From the NCBI GenBank assembly GCA_005765155.1, contig VCCP01000005.1, positions 2,108,001-2,172,000 of the forward strand: a stretch of 64,000 nt of DNA, written 5' to 3'. Shown piece by piece: positions 13,651 to 26,290 of the stretch. The notes beneath the pieces are model-generated. The model was not told where the DNA came from. It ran no database searches and saw only the letters and a program-made list of their open reading frames with translations. The stretch is from Zelopaecilomyces penicillatus. Its lineage: Eukaryota; Ascomycota; Sordariomycetes; Hypocreales; Pseudodiploosporaceae. The first letter of the stretch is position 1. Every line of letters starts with the position of its first letter. Both the position numbers and the translations under genes were made by a program.

Positions 13651-14700
13651 ATAATTTCTTATATACTTAAATCAAGGATTTTCTAGCCTAAATTCTATTT
13701 AAAAATCCTTAATAGAAAGGATCTTAATAATATTTCTTAAAAGGTATAATAAATTTCACTCTTTATATATAATATTCTATTACTAATATATAAACCAATT
13801 ATACTAAACCAATTATAATAGATAATTAATACTCCTAAATCTTAACTATAATAATTAAACTATTCCTATATTAATAATCAAATAGTCTCTATTAATCTTA
13901 TTCCTTTATAATCTTTCCTTAATCTATATTAATCTGATTTTACTATGCTTTTAAGTATAGACTCACTCTTAGATCTACCCTATACTTATACTAACCAGGA
14001 CCAAATAAAGCTTATACTTATATACCTAAAACCTTTCCTTTCACTCTAAAAAACTCATTAAATTCCTATTAAAAACAGGAGTTCTTATAAATCATTTTAA
14101 TATTATAATACTATCTTTCTTTAACTTTCCTATTTATATAAATCCCTTTCTTATTTTATTATATATATATTTTATAATACTATATTAAATTAATTATACT
14201 CTTTTATTAATTTATTTTATTTTATAAAGATTAATTAATATCTTTAAAAACTAATTTATTTATTAGTATTAAACTATCTAAACTATATAATTAATACTAT
14301 TATTTTAAAATTAATTTATTCTATCTCTTTTAAATCAAATCTATATTCTAGTAATTAAGGAATTATTTAATTCTATTTATACCTATTAAATTCTATTAGG
14401 GTTTTCCTTTATTATCTTATCTATATCCTATTTTATTATATATTTAATCTTTAAAGTTAATAGCTAATATTTCTATAAATAAGGAGCAGTAGATATATTT
14501 AAGAAATCTAGAATAACTGGTCCCTTTGATTCTTTGATTTAATCCTTCCCTAAGAAAGTTATTTGCTTTCCCTTATCCTTTAACTTGGATTAATAGCTAT
14601 AAAGTCCTCTCTACTTATAGTCTATATATCTATCCTATTTACAATTTAAATAGCACCTATTATACTTACCTAGGATTAAAATATATAAATAATATAGTTA
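13651..14700 (+). other. Y1 gap between pol and the downstream frame
   Basis: About 1 kb in which I find no convincing frame on either strand. It contains pyrimidine-rich tracts, for example around 14110-14160. It is present at the same place and length in Y2 (46974-48023) and Y3 (58729-59778), so it belongs to the element rather than being a later insertion. It could hold a promoter for the downstream frame, but no motif proves that. Confidence 0.5.
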
Positions 14701-14889
14701 TATAATATACTCTCTAATAGCTATAATAATAATTAAGAAGGATTATATATAATAGGAATATAGAATCAGATTAATAACCCTATAATAATTAATAAATAAA
14801 GAATAGATCCTTTCTTTTTATTTTATTAAGGTATTAAAGAAATACTTATAAATATACCCTATTTTAGCTAGTATAAATATAAGATAAGG

Positions 14890-17800
14890 TATTTGGGTTT
14901 TTATAATAGACTTTAGTATAGGATATTCTTAAGTATTATAGAGATTATCTTCCTAGAAGTATTATTTAGAATTTCAGCTCTTAGCTAGCTATATAAGAGT
15001 ACTAGGTATATCTTTTATAAACTTAATAGTAAAGGATACCTTATAATAGAGAGAGCAATTTATCTAGTTTATATTCACCCCCCCTAGAATCTATACTTTA
15101 AATATCATTTAAATCTAAAAATAGAAAAAAGGATTAGTATTAGTTTATAAAGATTAAATAGTATTAAACCAGGAAGGCCTTATAACTTACTATTACTTCT
15201 ATTATAGAAGATAATTTAATACTATTAAAGAACTTAATATAATTATTCTATAATAAGATAACTTTATAAGTAATTATACTATATAGAATAATTATATTTA
15301 TAATAGAATTAATATTAAAGAGCTAAGAATAAATATTATCTTAATTAGTTTCTATGATTAAATAATACTTATATTGAAAACCTAAAGAGAATAAGAGGCA
15401 GATTAATAATCTTAAAGTTAAGAGAGCTAAGTTATAAGATAAAGGAGGAAAAGTTATAAGAGCTAGGAGGCAGTCCCTCTAAAAAGTATATAAATAAAAA
15501 TATATATTACTTACTAGCTATAAATTATTATTAAGTATAATAAAAAGCTATACTTTAAAGGAAGAGCTGCTTATAATAAAAGATATCTTTAATTAAATAA
15601 TTATATATAATTATAAAGGATTATTAATTTAAACCCTTATATACTTATAAAGCTCTCTCTTATAAAGAGATATCTTATATATATCACCCTTTTCTATCTT
15701 TATTATCTCTTTTAATATCTATATTATTTTATTTTATTCCCTTAATCTCTATTATTATTTAATTATACCTCTATCTAATTCCTTATTAATATATAATATT
15801 AAAATAATAAAGAACTTCTAGATTGCTTATACTCTTCCTTTAGGTAAGTATTAATAATATAAGCCTTACTATTATTATAGGAGTAATATAGCTTAAAGAA
15901 GGTATAGGTTTATTTTATAAATATATTAATAAATATACTATATTTATAATAAACCTAGGGTTTTCTAAGTAACCCTGCTTTATAATCCCTTAATAAGACT
16001 GGCTTAATCTATTATTAACCCTCTCTTAGAATTTTAATATAGATACCCTAGATTCAATGATATATAGCCTTATCTCTATTATATAGCTATTTCCTTAAGG
16101 CCTATAAGGATAAAACTAGAGTGATTATCTAATCAAGCTCTATTAATTATTATATATATTAAAGAATAAAGATTAAGCTATTAATTTTATATTATACCCT
16201 TTGCTTTAAATTATACTCTATAATATCTCTGATAATATATTTATAGCCCCTAAAGTAATATATATTTTTAAGTTAAAGGAATACTTCTATATATATATAG
16301 ATCTCTCTAATATTTTATATAAGTTTGGATTCTATAATTATTTGATATTTAATATCTATAATTATCTTAATAGGCTAGCTGCCTTTTATAAGAATATATT
16401 TAGTAAGTGATTCTTTATTAGGTTTATTAACTATAAGAATATATACTAGTGTTTCTTTATTTAGGATTGATTTAAAGATTAGCTTTATATCTTTAACTTA
16501 TAAATAGATAGATAAATATATTATATTAAAGAGTTTATATATTTATAAAGATAAATACTTTATAAGCTTAATCTTCTTTATAACTTTATATTTATTACTA
16601 TTCTATATATAAAGTAAGTATAAGATTAGGAGTATAGTTATTTATCTTTCTTCTAGGTTTATATTATTATTAAAGGATTAATTAGGTTTTACTCTTATCT
16701 TAATTAGATTAAAGAAGATTTAAATAAGATTAAATAGTCTTATAATAATATATTTTATCTATTCCCTAATAATCCCTTTTATTTATTATTAAGAGATTAA
16801 TACCTATTTAATAGTTTAAATCAGCCTATATCTAGCTATATACTTAAAGTAAGGAGTATTATATTATATCTTATTATTAATAAATTAGGTATAATTAAGT
16901 GCTTATAGAGCTTTTATTATATCACTCTATAGGATCTTAATAATTAAATAATCTATAATCAAGGTATAAATAAAGTATTTTATTTTATTTATCTAGGAGG
17001 TATTATACTATTCTTAATTAATAGATATACCTTGCCTATATTATATAATAACTCTAGAGTCTTCTATATATCTATAGGAAATAGCCTATTTATATTATTT
17101 ATATAGACTATTATAATACTATCTACTTACCCTATTAAAGTATAGAAACCTATACTCTTTAAAGCTATTATTAATTAATAATTAAATAATAAGTTTAAGT
17201 ATAATAAAATAATCAAGCCTAAGATAATTAAGATTATTAATATAATTATTATTAAGGAAGCTAAATTGATTATAATTTAATCTAATAATAATTAAATAAT
17301 AGTATTCTAATAGTATTCTCTAGGAGCTAATAGAAATAGATTATTTATTATTTATTTAGTTTCTAGGCTCTTATCTAGACTTAATTTATTTATATATAAT
17401 AATACTAAGAATACTTAAAGACTATCTAATTAAGATTTATTAAGCAAGGAATTAAAGTTAATATTAATATAGCTTATATTATATTCAAACCCTTAGAAAT
17501 AGATTATCTTTAAAGAATAGATAGCTAAGTTAATTTCTTTAAGTACCTCTATAATTAACTTAGATAAGAATATTAATACTTCTAGGGATATTATTATAAC
17601 TTTAAGGTAGTTCATTGATAGAAACCTAAATAGAGTATCTCAATTAGATAATAGGTATCTTTCTTATAAGTGGATTAATCCTTCTAATAGAGAAAAGAGA
17701 AGTCTAGAAAAGAAATAGAAGAGCTAATAAAAGGAATTAAACCCTTAGCCCTCTCTATATTATATACCATTAATTCAATCTATAAGATATAAGGGAAAGA

Positions 17801-18270
17801 CTATTACTTAAATAGGTATTAGTTTATCTTTATAATATTTAAGAGCAATAAGATATACTATAATTATTAAATTTATTAAGAAGATAGAGAATATATTCCT
17901 TATTAAAAGGCTTATACTATATATTAAATACTTTAATAGTTATATTAGTCTCTATTCTAATAGAATAGTTATAGAAGGGATCCTTTAATATATTAGAGAG
18001 ATAGTAGAAGCTTCCTTTAATAGGTTAATAATTTAAGCTATTTGATCTAATAGATCTGAATACTATACTATATAAGTATAATTAATAATACCTCTACCTA
18101 TAGATTAAATAATAAAGTTAAATACTTTAGGGATATTAAGAGAGTTAAAGGGATTAAATATTAAAGGAATACTTAATTAAGGATAGATAAGAGAGAAGAA
18201 GTAAAGTATATATATATAAGTATTTAAAGATTATATTTAAATACTATTGCTTGATTGATTATAAATATTG
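14890..18270 (+). pseudogene. Y1 unidentified long reading frame(s) downstream of pol
   Basis: From 16162 to about 18270 one plus-strand frame runs for some 700 codons. Almost all its stops are TAA or TAG, as expected where RIP hit CAA/CAG, with only a few TGA. Readable pieces include IAPKVIYIFKLKEYFYIY, SILYLIINK-like and LPILYNNSRVFYISIG segments, with a lysine/arginine-rich part near 17680-17750. A second readable stretch in another frame lies at about 14890-15480 (FQLLASYIRVLGISFINL). The two do not join in a single frame, so there may be two genes, an intron or an indel. I recognise no domain. Typical Ty3/gypsy elements end soon after integrase, so this is an extra module. Candidates are an env-like gene, a captured host gene or a relocated gag. 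Function unknown. Confidence 0.55.
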
Positions 18271-18306
18271 CCTGACTTGATAATAGAGTTATCTTTAATA
18301 TTTGCT

Positions 18307-18314
18307 AGAAGGGT
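18307..18314 (+). other. Y1 polypurine tract
   Basis: AGAAGGGT immediately before the 3' LTR, matching the position of a plus-strand primer in LTR retrotransposons. Y2 has the same bases at 51630-51637. Confidence 0.65.
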
Positions 18315-18711
18315 TTTGATAACTGGATTGAATATACTCTTTTGCTAGTTGATTAAGCTATAGCTATATAAGCTGTACTTAAAGGGATTGAATTATATAA
18401 ATAGATAGATTATATCTAGGCTATTTAAATAGGTAGATATTATTGAATTTAAGTTTTTTTTCTCCTTTTCTATCTAAGAATTTTCTAGTATATTTAAAAG
18501 ACTAGCTATTAAAAAGCTATCTTCTTTATTTGATTAGTTATAGGATAATTAATTGATCCCTTAAGTTTAATTTATTATATCACTGCTTTATAGCTTTTCT
18601 TGCCTATTTAATCCTTGTGGATTATACTGGCTATATAATTACCCTAAAATCACTCTATAGTTCTATAGGTGGTATTAGTATTATTATATATATTGTTTTC
18701 CTCTTATTAAA
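18315..18711 (+). repeat. 3' LTR of Y1
   Basis: 397 bp from TTTGATAACTGG to ATTAAA. It is followed by TTAA and then directly by the Y2 leader sequence AAGATAAGCTTC... . At first sight it looks like an LTR shared by two tandem Y elements. The equivalent uninterrupted site near 6230-6260 shows it is the end of a nested insertion. Confidence 0.9.
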
Positions 18712-18715
18712 TTAA

Positions 18716-19347
18716 GATAAGCTTCTATCTAGAATATATATAAAAGATAATTTATATATTAAATATTATATTAAAAAGATAAAATACTTTAAATTTATTA
18801 ATTTTATTTAATTAAAATATAAATAAGTATAGAAAGAATTATTATAAATAATCAGCTTATATAACTTTTAATATTAATTATTTAATTAATAATAAGCAGT
18901 ATTAACTATATATTAACCCTTGGTTTTACTTTTTTGTATTATAGATTAATATTTTAATAATTTAATTAATTTTAGGAAATGTTTTTATCTCTCTTCTCTC
19001 TTTATAGATCTTATCCTTAGTATTAAAAAAGCTTTCTATTTAAGAATAATCTTAATATTTTAGAAATAAGATACTATTTAATTATAATAATATAAAAACT
19101 ATTATCCTTAATTTAAGTATAATACTTATCCTTAAAAGAAAGGTTTTATATTAATACTAGGATATAATTAATAAGGTATTATTATATAAGAGTTAAGATA
19201 ATTCCTTCTTAGATTAGATATCTAAATATCTTTATAATAGGAAGCCTTTATTATTATTTAATCTTTTTAGTATATTATTAGTCCTTAATTTAAATAGATA
19301 CTCTCTATATTAAAGAAGAAAACCTTTAAATAACTCTAACTCTATTA
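18716..19347 (+). other. Y2 leader, second part
   Basis: Continues the Y2 leader after Y1 and matches 6248-6879 of Y1 base for base apart from RIP-type changes. It ends in TATTA (19343-19347), the left target repeat of Z1. No gene is visible. Confidence 0.75.
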
Positions 19348-19776
19348 TATTATAACCCAATGATATGGTTATATAATAGGCTGGTTATATAACCAGAGAA
19401 AGGTATATACTATAAAGGAAGGGGATCAATTAGAATAGATCAGTAGGATCACTATAAGAATAATAATAAGCTAGATAAGCCAGTAACTTGGATCATCAGG
19501 ATCATCACTTATATAATAAATAATCCAAGTGATCTATAATATATATATATACCCTTATCATTTCACTCTTTAGATATAGCTTAGATAGTTATTAATATAC
19601 CTTTAACTTTATTATATTATTCACTATTACTCACTATACTAATACTTAACCCCTAATTATAATACTTTATATCCATCACTAATATAATAGATATATTACT
19701 TAGAATACCCTGATTTATCTACTAATATAAACCCTTTTTATTAGATTTATCCCTTAGGAATTCACTAAATATTATA
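19348..19776 (+). repeat. 5' LTR of Z1
   Basis: 429 bp. It holds a perfect 16-base palindrome CTGGTTATATAACCAG at 19381-19396 and a TATATATATATA run at 19541-19552 that could serve as a TATA box. Aligned with the Z2 LTRs (428 bp each) and the split Z1 3' LTR (432 bp). Confidence 0.88.
19541..19552 (+). promoter_or_regulatory. Candidate TATA box in the Z LTR
   Basis: An alternating TA run in mid-LTR, followed by ACCCTTA and then a pyrimidine-rich stretch. The position suits a U3 core promoter, and the same run is present in every Z LTR (for example 31974-31985). RIP itself makes TATA runs, so this is only suggestive. Copia A inserted into this very run in the Z1 3' LTR. Confidence 0.3.
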
Positions 19777-20219
19777 TATTAATAACTCTTATTTAATAGG
19801 TTATTATAAAACCTTAAGTAATATCCATTAACTAGTTTATTATTATAGCTCCTTAAACCCCTACCCCTACTAGATAATACCAGAACCCAGTAACTATTAA
19901 CCAACCCATCACCCTCTAACCTATAAATAATAATAATAATAAGGATAAAGAAGAAGATAAGGATATTATTAAGTTAAAAGGCTAAATAGAAACCTTAAAA
20001 AGATAACTTAATACCTAATAGTAATAATATATAAATAATATAATATAGCTTAATAATTTAATAAAAGCAAAAATCAATATACTAATTAGATAAATCAAAT
20101 AATTTATAGAAACCCTTATATAATAAATTAATTAATATTAATATAAACTAAAGTAAGTAAATATATAAGTTAAAGTGAAAAGAGACCCTAAAGAGATACT
20201 TAAGCTAAGGCAATCCAAG
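19777..20219 (+). other. Z1 leader
   Basis: Non-coding sequence between the LTR and Gag-like sequence. It starts TATTAATAACTCTT; no standard primer site is recognisable after RIP. A GGTTATTATAAAACC near-palindrome follows (in Z2 it is a clean 7-bp stem at 25324-25340). Confidence 0.5.
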
Positions 20220-20960
20220 ATATTTAATAAAAGCCTAAATAAACTCTAGCTATTCCTTACTTAACTCTATACTTTCTACTTATACTATCCAGCTTAGTTT
20301 AAAATAGAATCGATTAAAGTATAATATACTATAGGACTCCTAATAGGAACCATACTCACTTAATTTAAATCAACCCTATAAGATTATATTAATAACTCCT
20401 TAAAAGGAAAATCTATATATAAAACCAATTCCATTTTCAGTAGTTATAAGAAATTCAAAGAGCAACTCTTAAATACCTTCAGATCAATTAATAAATAACT
20501 ATAAATAGAATAATAACTATAGAACCTATATCAGATAGGATCCACTATAGACTATATTACCAAGCTTATCCAGATATATTCAAGGCTATCTAGAAGAGAT
20601 AAATAAGCTTGGATAGAAACTATATACTATAGACTAAAGACCAAAGTTAAGAATAAGATTTATAAAGAAAAACATCCTGCTACCTTTATCAAGTATACTA
20701 TAATAGCTATTACTATTAATAATCATTAATACACTAGATACTAAGAAAAGAAATATAAGGGAAGAAATTAAAAACCAACTTATTATAGATTCCAATCCTA
20801 ATGGCAATAACAGTATAAGGCAAACTATAAACAAAGACAATAAGACTCCTTATCAATTTATATAGACCTTAATATTATATAATAATAAGATATATCAAAA
20901 GTCAAGTATTATAATTATAATAAAATAGGATACTTTACCTAAGACTATTAATAGCCTAAA
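20220..20960 (+). pseudogene. Z1 gag remnant
   Basis: Plus-strand frame with Gag character and a dead CCHC zinc knuckle at about 20905-20950. The spacing of CX2CX4HX4C is kept, but the Cys codons TGT now read TAT (YYNYNKIGYF...). Lysine-rich sequence follows the knuckle, as is usual for nucleocapsid. All stops fit Gln or Trp codons changed by RIP. Confidence 0.65.
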
Positions 20961-22370
20961 TAAAAAAAGAAGGATTGAAAGCTAGTCCTTGATATATAAT
21001 AGAGTGTATATACTATAGCCAAAAATAGATAAACCCTGGCCATAATAGAATAAAGAGGATAAGGACAAGGATAACCTAGAAACTATAATCACCCTATACC
21101 TTAATAATCACTAATACTATAAACCATACTAACCCAATCTAATATTATATAATAGGATTAATAATTAGATATAGATATTAATAAAGAAGAGGAATTCAAA
21201 GAAATTCCTAATAGATAAGTAATTCCTATAATAAACAATAATAAAAACACCTTAATAGGAAATAATACCTTAAATAAAAGTTCAGACTCTAGCTCTTTAG
21301 AATCTAAAGATAAGAAACCCCTTAGAATAACCTAATACTATATTATACTATATCTATTACCTAAAAGCACTATATATAAATATCTTAGGGAAGCTATAGT
21401 TAAACTTATAAAAGTACTTTATAACTTAGATAGGGTTAATATCTAAGTTATAATTATTAAGTATATTCAAGAATAGACCTCAAATAAAGAATCAGGAGTT
21501 CCTATCCCTAGAGACTATCTAGAAAGGGCCTTAATAATAAAGTCTAATTATATTAGATATAAGAATAATTATATATTCTTAAACCTAAAATATCTAATAT
21601 ATAATAAACTCAATTGAATATTATATATTGATTTCTTTTACTTTATATATAAGAAAGCAAAAATAGAAAGCGAATTCTTTCTCTAATATATAGGAGTATA
21701 AGGTATTAAGAAAGTTTATTAGAAAAGTTAATTCCTTGATTAGGTATAAGCTAAATACTTTATACCTTTTAGGATTATAGTATTTAAACCTTATCTAAGG
21801 ATACTAAAAGAATATTAATAAGAAATAGAAAATAAAGATTATAAGTCATTCTATTATAAGGTCTATAAATAAGAAAAACTCAAGTTAGGATATAACAGTC
21901 TATAACTTATAGACTATAGAAAAGAGGACTTATATAATTATATCAACCTTAAGTACAATATATACTTATAATAGAAGCTAATATAATAGCATAAAAGATA
22001 ACTACTAGAAGATAATATCCTAGAAAGAACTCAATATAAAGCTATAATAATAATCAACTATAATAAACCTTAATATAAATAATATATAGAAGAAAATAAA
22101 TATATATATAAGGAAATAAAGAACCTCTATAAACAAGAATTCAACTTCTAAACCTATAAAGGAAGTCAAGCTGATCAAACTCTATACTATATAATCACTC
22201 AAGGCTTAAATAGAATAAAATATAATAGACCATACAAAGAATACAATCCTAGAAACTCAAAAAATAAGTAAAGTCATCTATAAGAGGGTTATAATATAAC
22301 CCTTTATAAAAGACCCTTTATATAATAGGCACTAATAGGCTTAAACTAATAATAAAAATATAGATTATAG
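20961..22370 (+). pseudogene. Z1 long coding-like interval between Gag knuckle and protease
   Basis: About 1.4 kb that still reads as one degraded frame on the plus strand with many charged residues (for example RDYLERALIIKSNY near 21510 and QLIDYRKEDLYNYINLK near 21910). The same interval exists in Z2 at 26291-27640. It is probably part of the Gag-Pol polyprotein, but I recognise no domain in it. Confidence 0.45.
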
Positions 22371-24874
22371 GATATTGTTTTTATACTTTAATAAACAATA
22401 AAGCAATAGATAATTATATATTATTAAAAGCTATGAATTATATATAATTACTATAGTATAATAAGAAAGAATTATATCCCTTATATAATCTTAAAGGGAA
22501 TATCTTTACCTATAATAAAGGATAGATTAATAAAGAGATTAATCATCTCTAATTCGAAGTCTAAGGATATTAAGATAATACTATATTCAATATAATAAAT
22601 ACTAGAGAATATAAACTTATATTAAGCTATCCCTGATTATTTAATAATAACCTATAAATCGATTAAAAGATAGGCTAGATATAATAAAGCAATATTATAT
22701 TATCTTTAAAAGATTATAAAGATTTAATAATAATAGATAAAGTAAAGAAAGTATACTTTATAACTATTAAGAAAAGCCTTCTATTAGGAAATTATATTAA
22801 AAGATAATATAATAATTAATAATAATAAACCTTATAGATTATTACTGCCCTTAGGATAATAATAAAGCAACTATAAGAATACTTTAAAGATAAATCACCC
22901 TTAGATATAGAAAAATGATTTATACCTATATCAGAAGAATACTATAAGTATATAAAACTATTTTATAAAGAGCTTAAAATAAAGCTCTCCTTATATAATC
23001 AATAAGACTATAAAATTCAAATTATAGATAGAAAGAAGCTTACTTTTATTAAGATCTATATATTAAATACTAAAGAACTTAAAATATTATAAGAGTACCT
23101 TAATAAAATATTTAAAAAGGGATATATTTAATTATCTATATCCAAAGCAGGATACCCTATTATATTTATACCTAAAAAGAATAATAAACTATAACTGGTT
23201 ATGGATTATCAATTATTAAATATAGTTATAATCAAGGATTGGATACCCTTACTATTAATTAATAAACTATATAATCGATTATATAGGATAAACTGGTTTA
23301 TTACCCTAGACCTTAAAGGAGTATATAACTTGATTTAAATAAAGAAAGGCAATAAATAGAAAACTACTTTTAGAATCAAGTTTAGACTTTTTAAATATCT
23401 AATAATACCTTTTAGCTTAATCAATACCCTTATAATATTCTAATATATAATTAATAATATTCTTTAAGAATATTTAGATATCTTTATAATAGTCTATTTA
23501 AATAATATCCTAATCTTCTTTTAAATAAAAGAAGAATATAGAGAATATATCTATAAGGTATTATAATTACTTTAAGATAATAATCTTTTTATTAAATCTA
23601 AAAAATATAAATTTTATAAATATATGATTATCTTCTTAAGATATATCTTCTTATTAAATAAAATTTAAATAGAATTAATAAAAATCGCTATAGTATATAA
23701 TTAGCTGATACTATAAAATATTATAAATATATAAGAGTTTTTAAGCTTTATTAACTATTATTAAAAGTTTATCTATAATTATAGTAAAATAGCTATACTA
23801 TTTATTAAATATATTAAAAAAGATTATAAATTCCTATGGAAACCTGATATAGATACTATATTTAAAGAACTTAAGAAATAAATCTATAAAGAATCTATAT
23901 TAGCAATATATAATCCTAATAAACCTATAGAACTCAAAACTAATACTTTAAACTATATTATCAAAGCATAGATTAGATAATAAGATAATAAAGGCAGACT
24001 ATAACCTATCACCTTCTATTCTAAGAAACTTTATAAAGTAGAACTTAATTATCCAATCTATAATAAAGAATTTATAGCTATTATTAAAGCTTTTAATAAA
24101 TTCTTATATTATTTATAAGGAAGTAATTATTAAATAAAGGTTTTTATCAATTATAAGAATATCTTCTACTTTATTATTATATAGAAACTAAATATATAAT
24201 AAACCTACTATATAGAAACCCTTATGGATTATAATTATAAAATCATCCATTATAAAGGATCTGAAAATAATAGAGCAGATACTTTAAGTTAAAGAAGTGA
24301 TTATAATAATGGGAAGCCTTATTATAAAGGATAAATCTTCTAAATATCTGATTTAGGTATACTATAAATAAAACTGAATACTATATATTAAATTATATTA
24401 GCCAACCCTATCTTAAAGAGAGTTAAATAAGTATACTCCTTAGAAGATATAGTAAGAGTACCTAAAGGTATAAAATAAAAAGATAGATACTATAAGTATA
24501 ATAAGAAACTTTAAATACCCAAAGAACTCTAGGAAACCATTATATAAGAACTATATAAATCCTTTATTTATAATCATTAAGGAATTATAAAGATTATAGA
24601 ATAAATATAAAGATACTATAAATTCAAAGGACTATAATAAGTAATCCAGAAAGTTATAAATAACTATATTATTTATAAACAAATCAAGCTAATAAGATAT
24701 AAACTATATAGAGAGTTATAATTACTATTAATACCTATATAACCATAGGAATCAATATTATTCAACTTTATTATTAAACTATCCCTATTAATAGAACCCC
24801 TTATAGGAGTAGCCTATAACTTAATATAAATTATTATAGAAAGACTAATAAAGTTCTTATACTTTATACCCTAC
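22371..24874 (+). pseudogene. Z1 pol, first part: PR, RT, RNase H, start of integrase
   Basis: Protease active site region near 22375-22420 (D to N). RT from about 23050, with the LDLKGVYNLI motif near 23310-23340 and YLNN instead of YLDD at 23495-23506. RNase H near 23930-24180 (the TFYSKKL and YPIYNKEFIAII blocks are recognisable). The integrase zinc-binding region is near 24560-24700. The frame is cut at 24874 by Z2, which uses CCTAC as target, and resumes at 32215. Confidence 0.8.
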
Positions 24875-25302
24875 TATCATAACCCAATAATATAATTATA
24901 TAATAGGCCAGTTATATAACCAAAGGGAGGTATATACCATAGAGAAAGGGGACTAATTAAAATAGATTAATAGGATCACTATAAGAATAGTAATAAACCA
25001 GATAAGCCAGCAACTTAGATCACCTAGATCACCACTTATACAATAAATAATCTAAGTAATCTATAATATATATATATACCCTTAATTTTCACTCTTTAGA
25101 TATAGCTTAAATAATTATTAATATACTTTTAACTTTATTATATTATTTATTATCACTTACTATACTAATACTTAACCCCTGATTATAATACTCTATATCT
25201 ATCATTAATATAATAGACCTATTGCTTAGAATACCCTAACTCATCTATTAATATAAACCCCTTTTATTAGATTTATCCCTTAGGAATTCACTAAATATTA
25301 TA
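24875..25302 (+). repeat. 5' LTR of Z2
   Basis: 428 bp, begins TATCATAACCC and ends ...AATATTATA. It is heavily RIPed, unlike the end of its partner at 31782-32209. Confidence 0.92.
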
Positions 25303-25479
25303 TATTAATAACTCTTATTTAGTGGGTTATTATATAACCCTAAGCAATATCATTAACTACCTTAATCAATCATTATAGATACCACTTAACCAACCCTCAC
25401 CTCATTTATTACTAAGCTTTAGGCTCTATATAAGAAGAATATAGAACTCAAAGCTAAGTTATAAGCTAAATAGAAAGAC
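25303..25479 (+). other. Z2 leader with small hairpin
   Basis: A 7-bp perfect stem GGGTTAT/ATAACCC with a 3-base loop lies at 25324-25340, about 20 bases after the LTR, where primer binding would be expected. No tRNA match is evident. Confidence 0.5.
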
Positions 25480-26290
25480 CTTAGTAAAATCATTAAACCT
25501 TATAAGCTAGAATCTTTTATTAGATATTTTAAATCACTCTAAATATTCCTAATATAACTCAAAGCTTATCATTAATTCTATCCCTATTAGTTATAGAAGG
25601 AATCTATAAAAATCCTATATATTATAGGATATATAAAGAGGGCTGCCCTTAAATAATTCAAATCTATTATAAAAGACTATATAAATAAAGAGAAAAAAGA
25701 CCAGGATAATAAAACCAAAAAGATCTTTTAAAAATATAATAACTTTAAAGATATAATTAAAGAAATCTTTGGGTAAGTAGATAAGGAGAGAGCTATAATC
25801 GAAAAACTCAAACTACTATACTAATATAGATCAGCCTTAGACTATACCTTAGAATTCAAATAGATCACCTTATGGATCACCTAGGAAGATAATATATTAA
25901 TAGAGTACTTTTATAATAGACTTAAAAAAGAAATTAAGGATAAACTCTTTAAGGAAGATAGATTTAAAAACTTAATTAAATATATTAGAATAGCTATTAA
26001 GATTAATAATAGATAGTTTATATAATATAAATAAAGGAAAACCAAAGGATTAGGATAGAGTGATTTTAGATAGAAACTATAATATCAGTCTAATCAAGGC
26101 AGATATAGAGAAGAACCTATTACCTATATATATACCCAAAATCCTAGAAGAATAGAACTTAATATAACCTAGAAAAGAGATATATTAAAAGTCTAATATT
26201 ATAACTATAATGAATATAGATATATCTTCTAATAATATAAATAACCTAAGAAAGGCAAGAAACCTTAAAAACCAGTACCTAATATATAAT
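25480..26290 (+). pseudogene. Z2 gag remnant
   Basis: A frame of about 270 codons with the composition of retrotransposon Gag (readable blocks: LIRYF, KEIFG, LDYTLEFKQITLWIT, FYNRLKKEIKDKLF). It ends in a dead CCHC knuckle at about 26198-26245 where the Cys codons have become Tyr (YYNYNEYRYIF) and then lysine-rich sequence. Stops are TAA/TAG in place of Gln. The protein would coat the element RNA in the particle; it cannot be made from this copy. Confidence 0.7.

Larger units (their letters stand above)
5476..18711 (+). mobile_element. Y1: complete Ty3/gypsy element nested in Y2
   Basis: Full-length element with 397-bp LTRs at both ends. CTAA (5472-5475) lies on the left and TTAA (18712-18715), one C-to-T change away, on the right. 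The order is LTR, leader, gag, PR-RT-RNaseH-IN, a non-coding gap, a long extra frame, a purine tract, LTR. Without the solo LTR and its target repeat (402 bp) it is 12,834 bp. All frames are destroyed by RIP-type changes. It inserted into the leader of another member of its own family. Confidence 0.9.

Noticed and set aside
20634..20840. 68-codon minus-strand open frame with a hydrophobic, membrane-like translation
   Set aside because: It lies antisense to Z1 gag. A+T-rich RIPed DNA readily gives Leu/Ile/Phe-rich chance frames, and Z2 has no matching frame.
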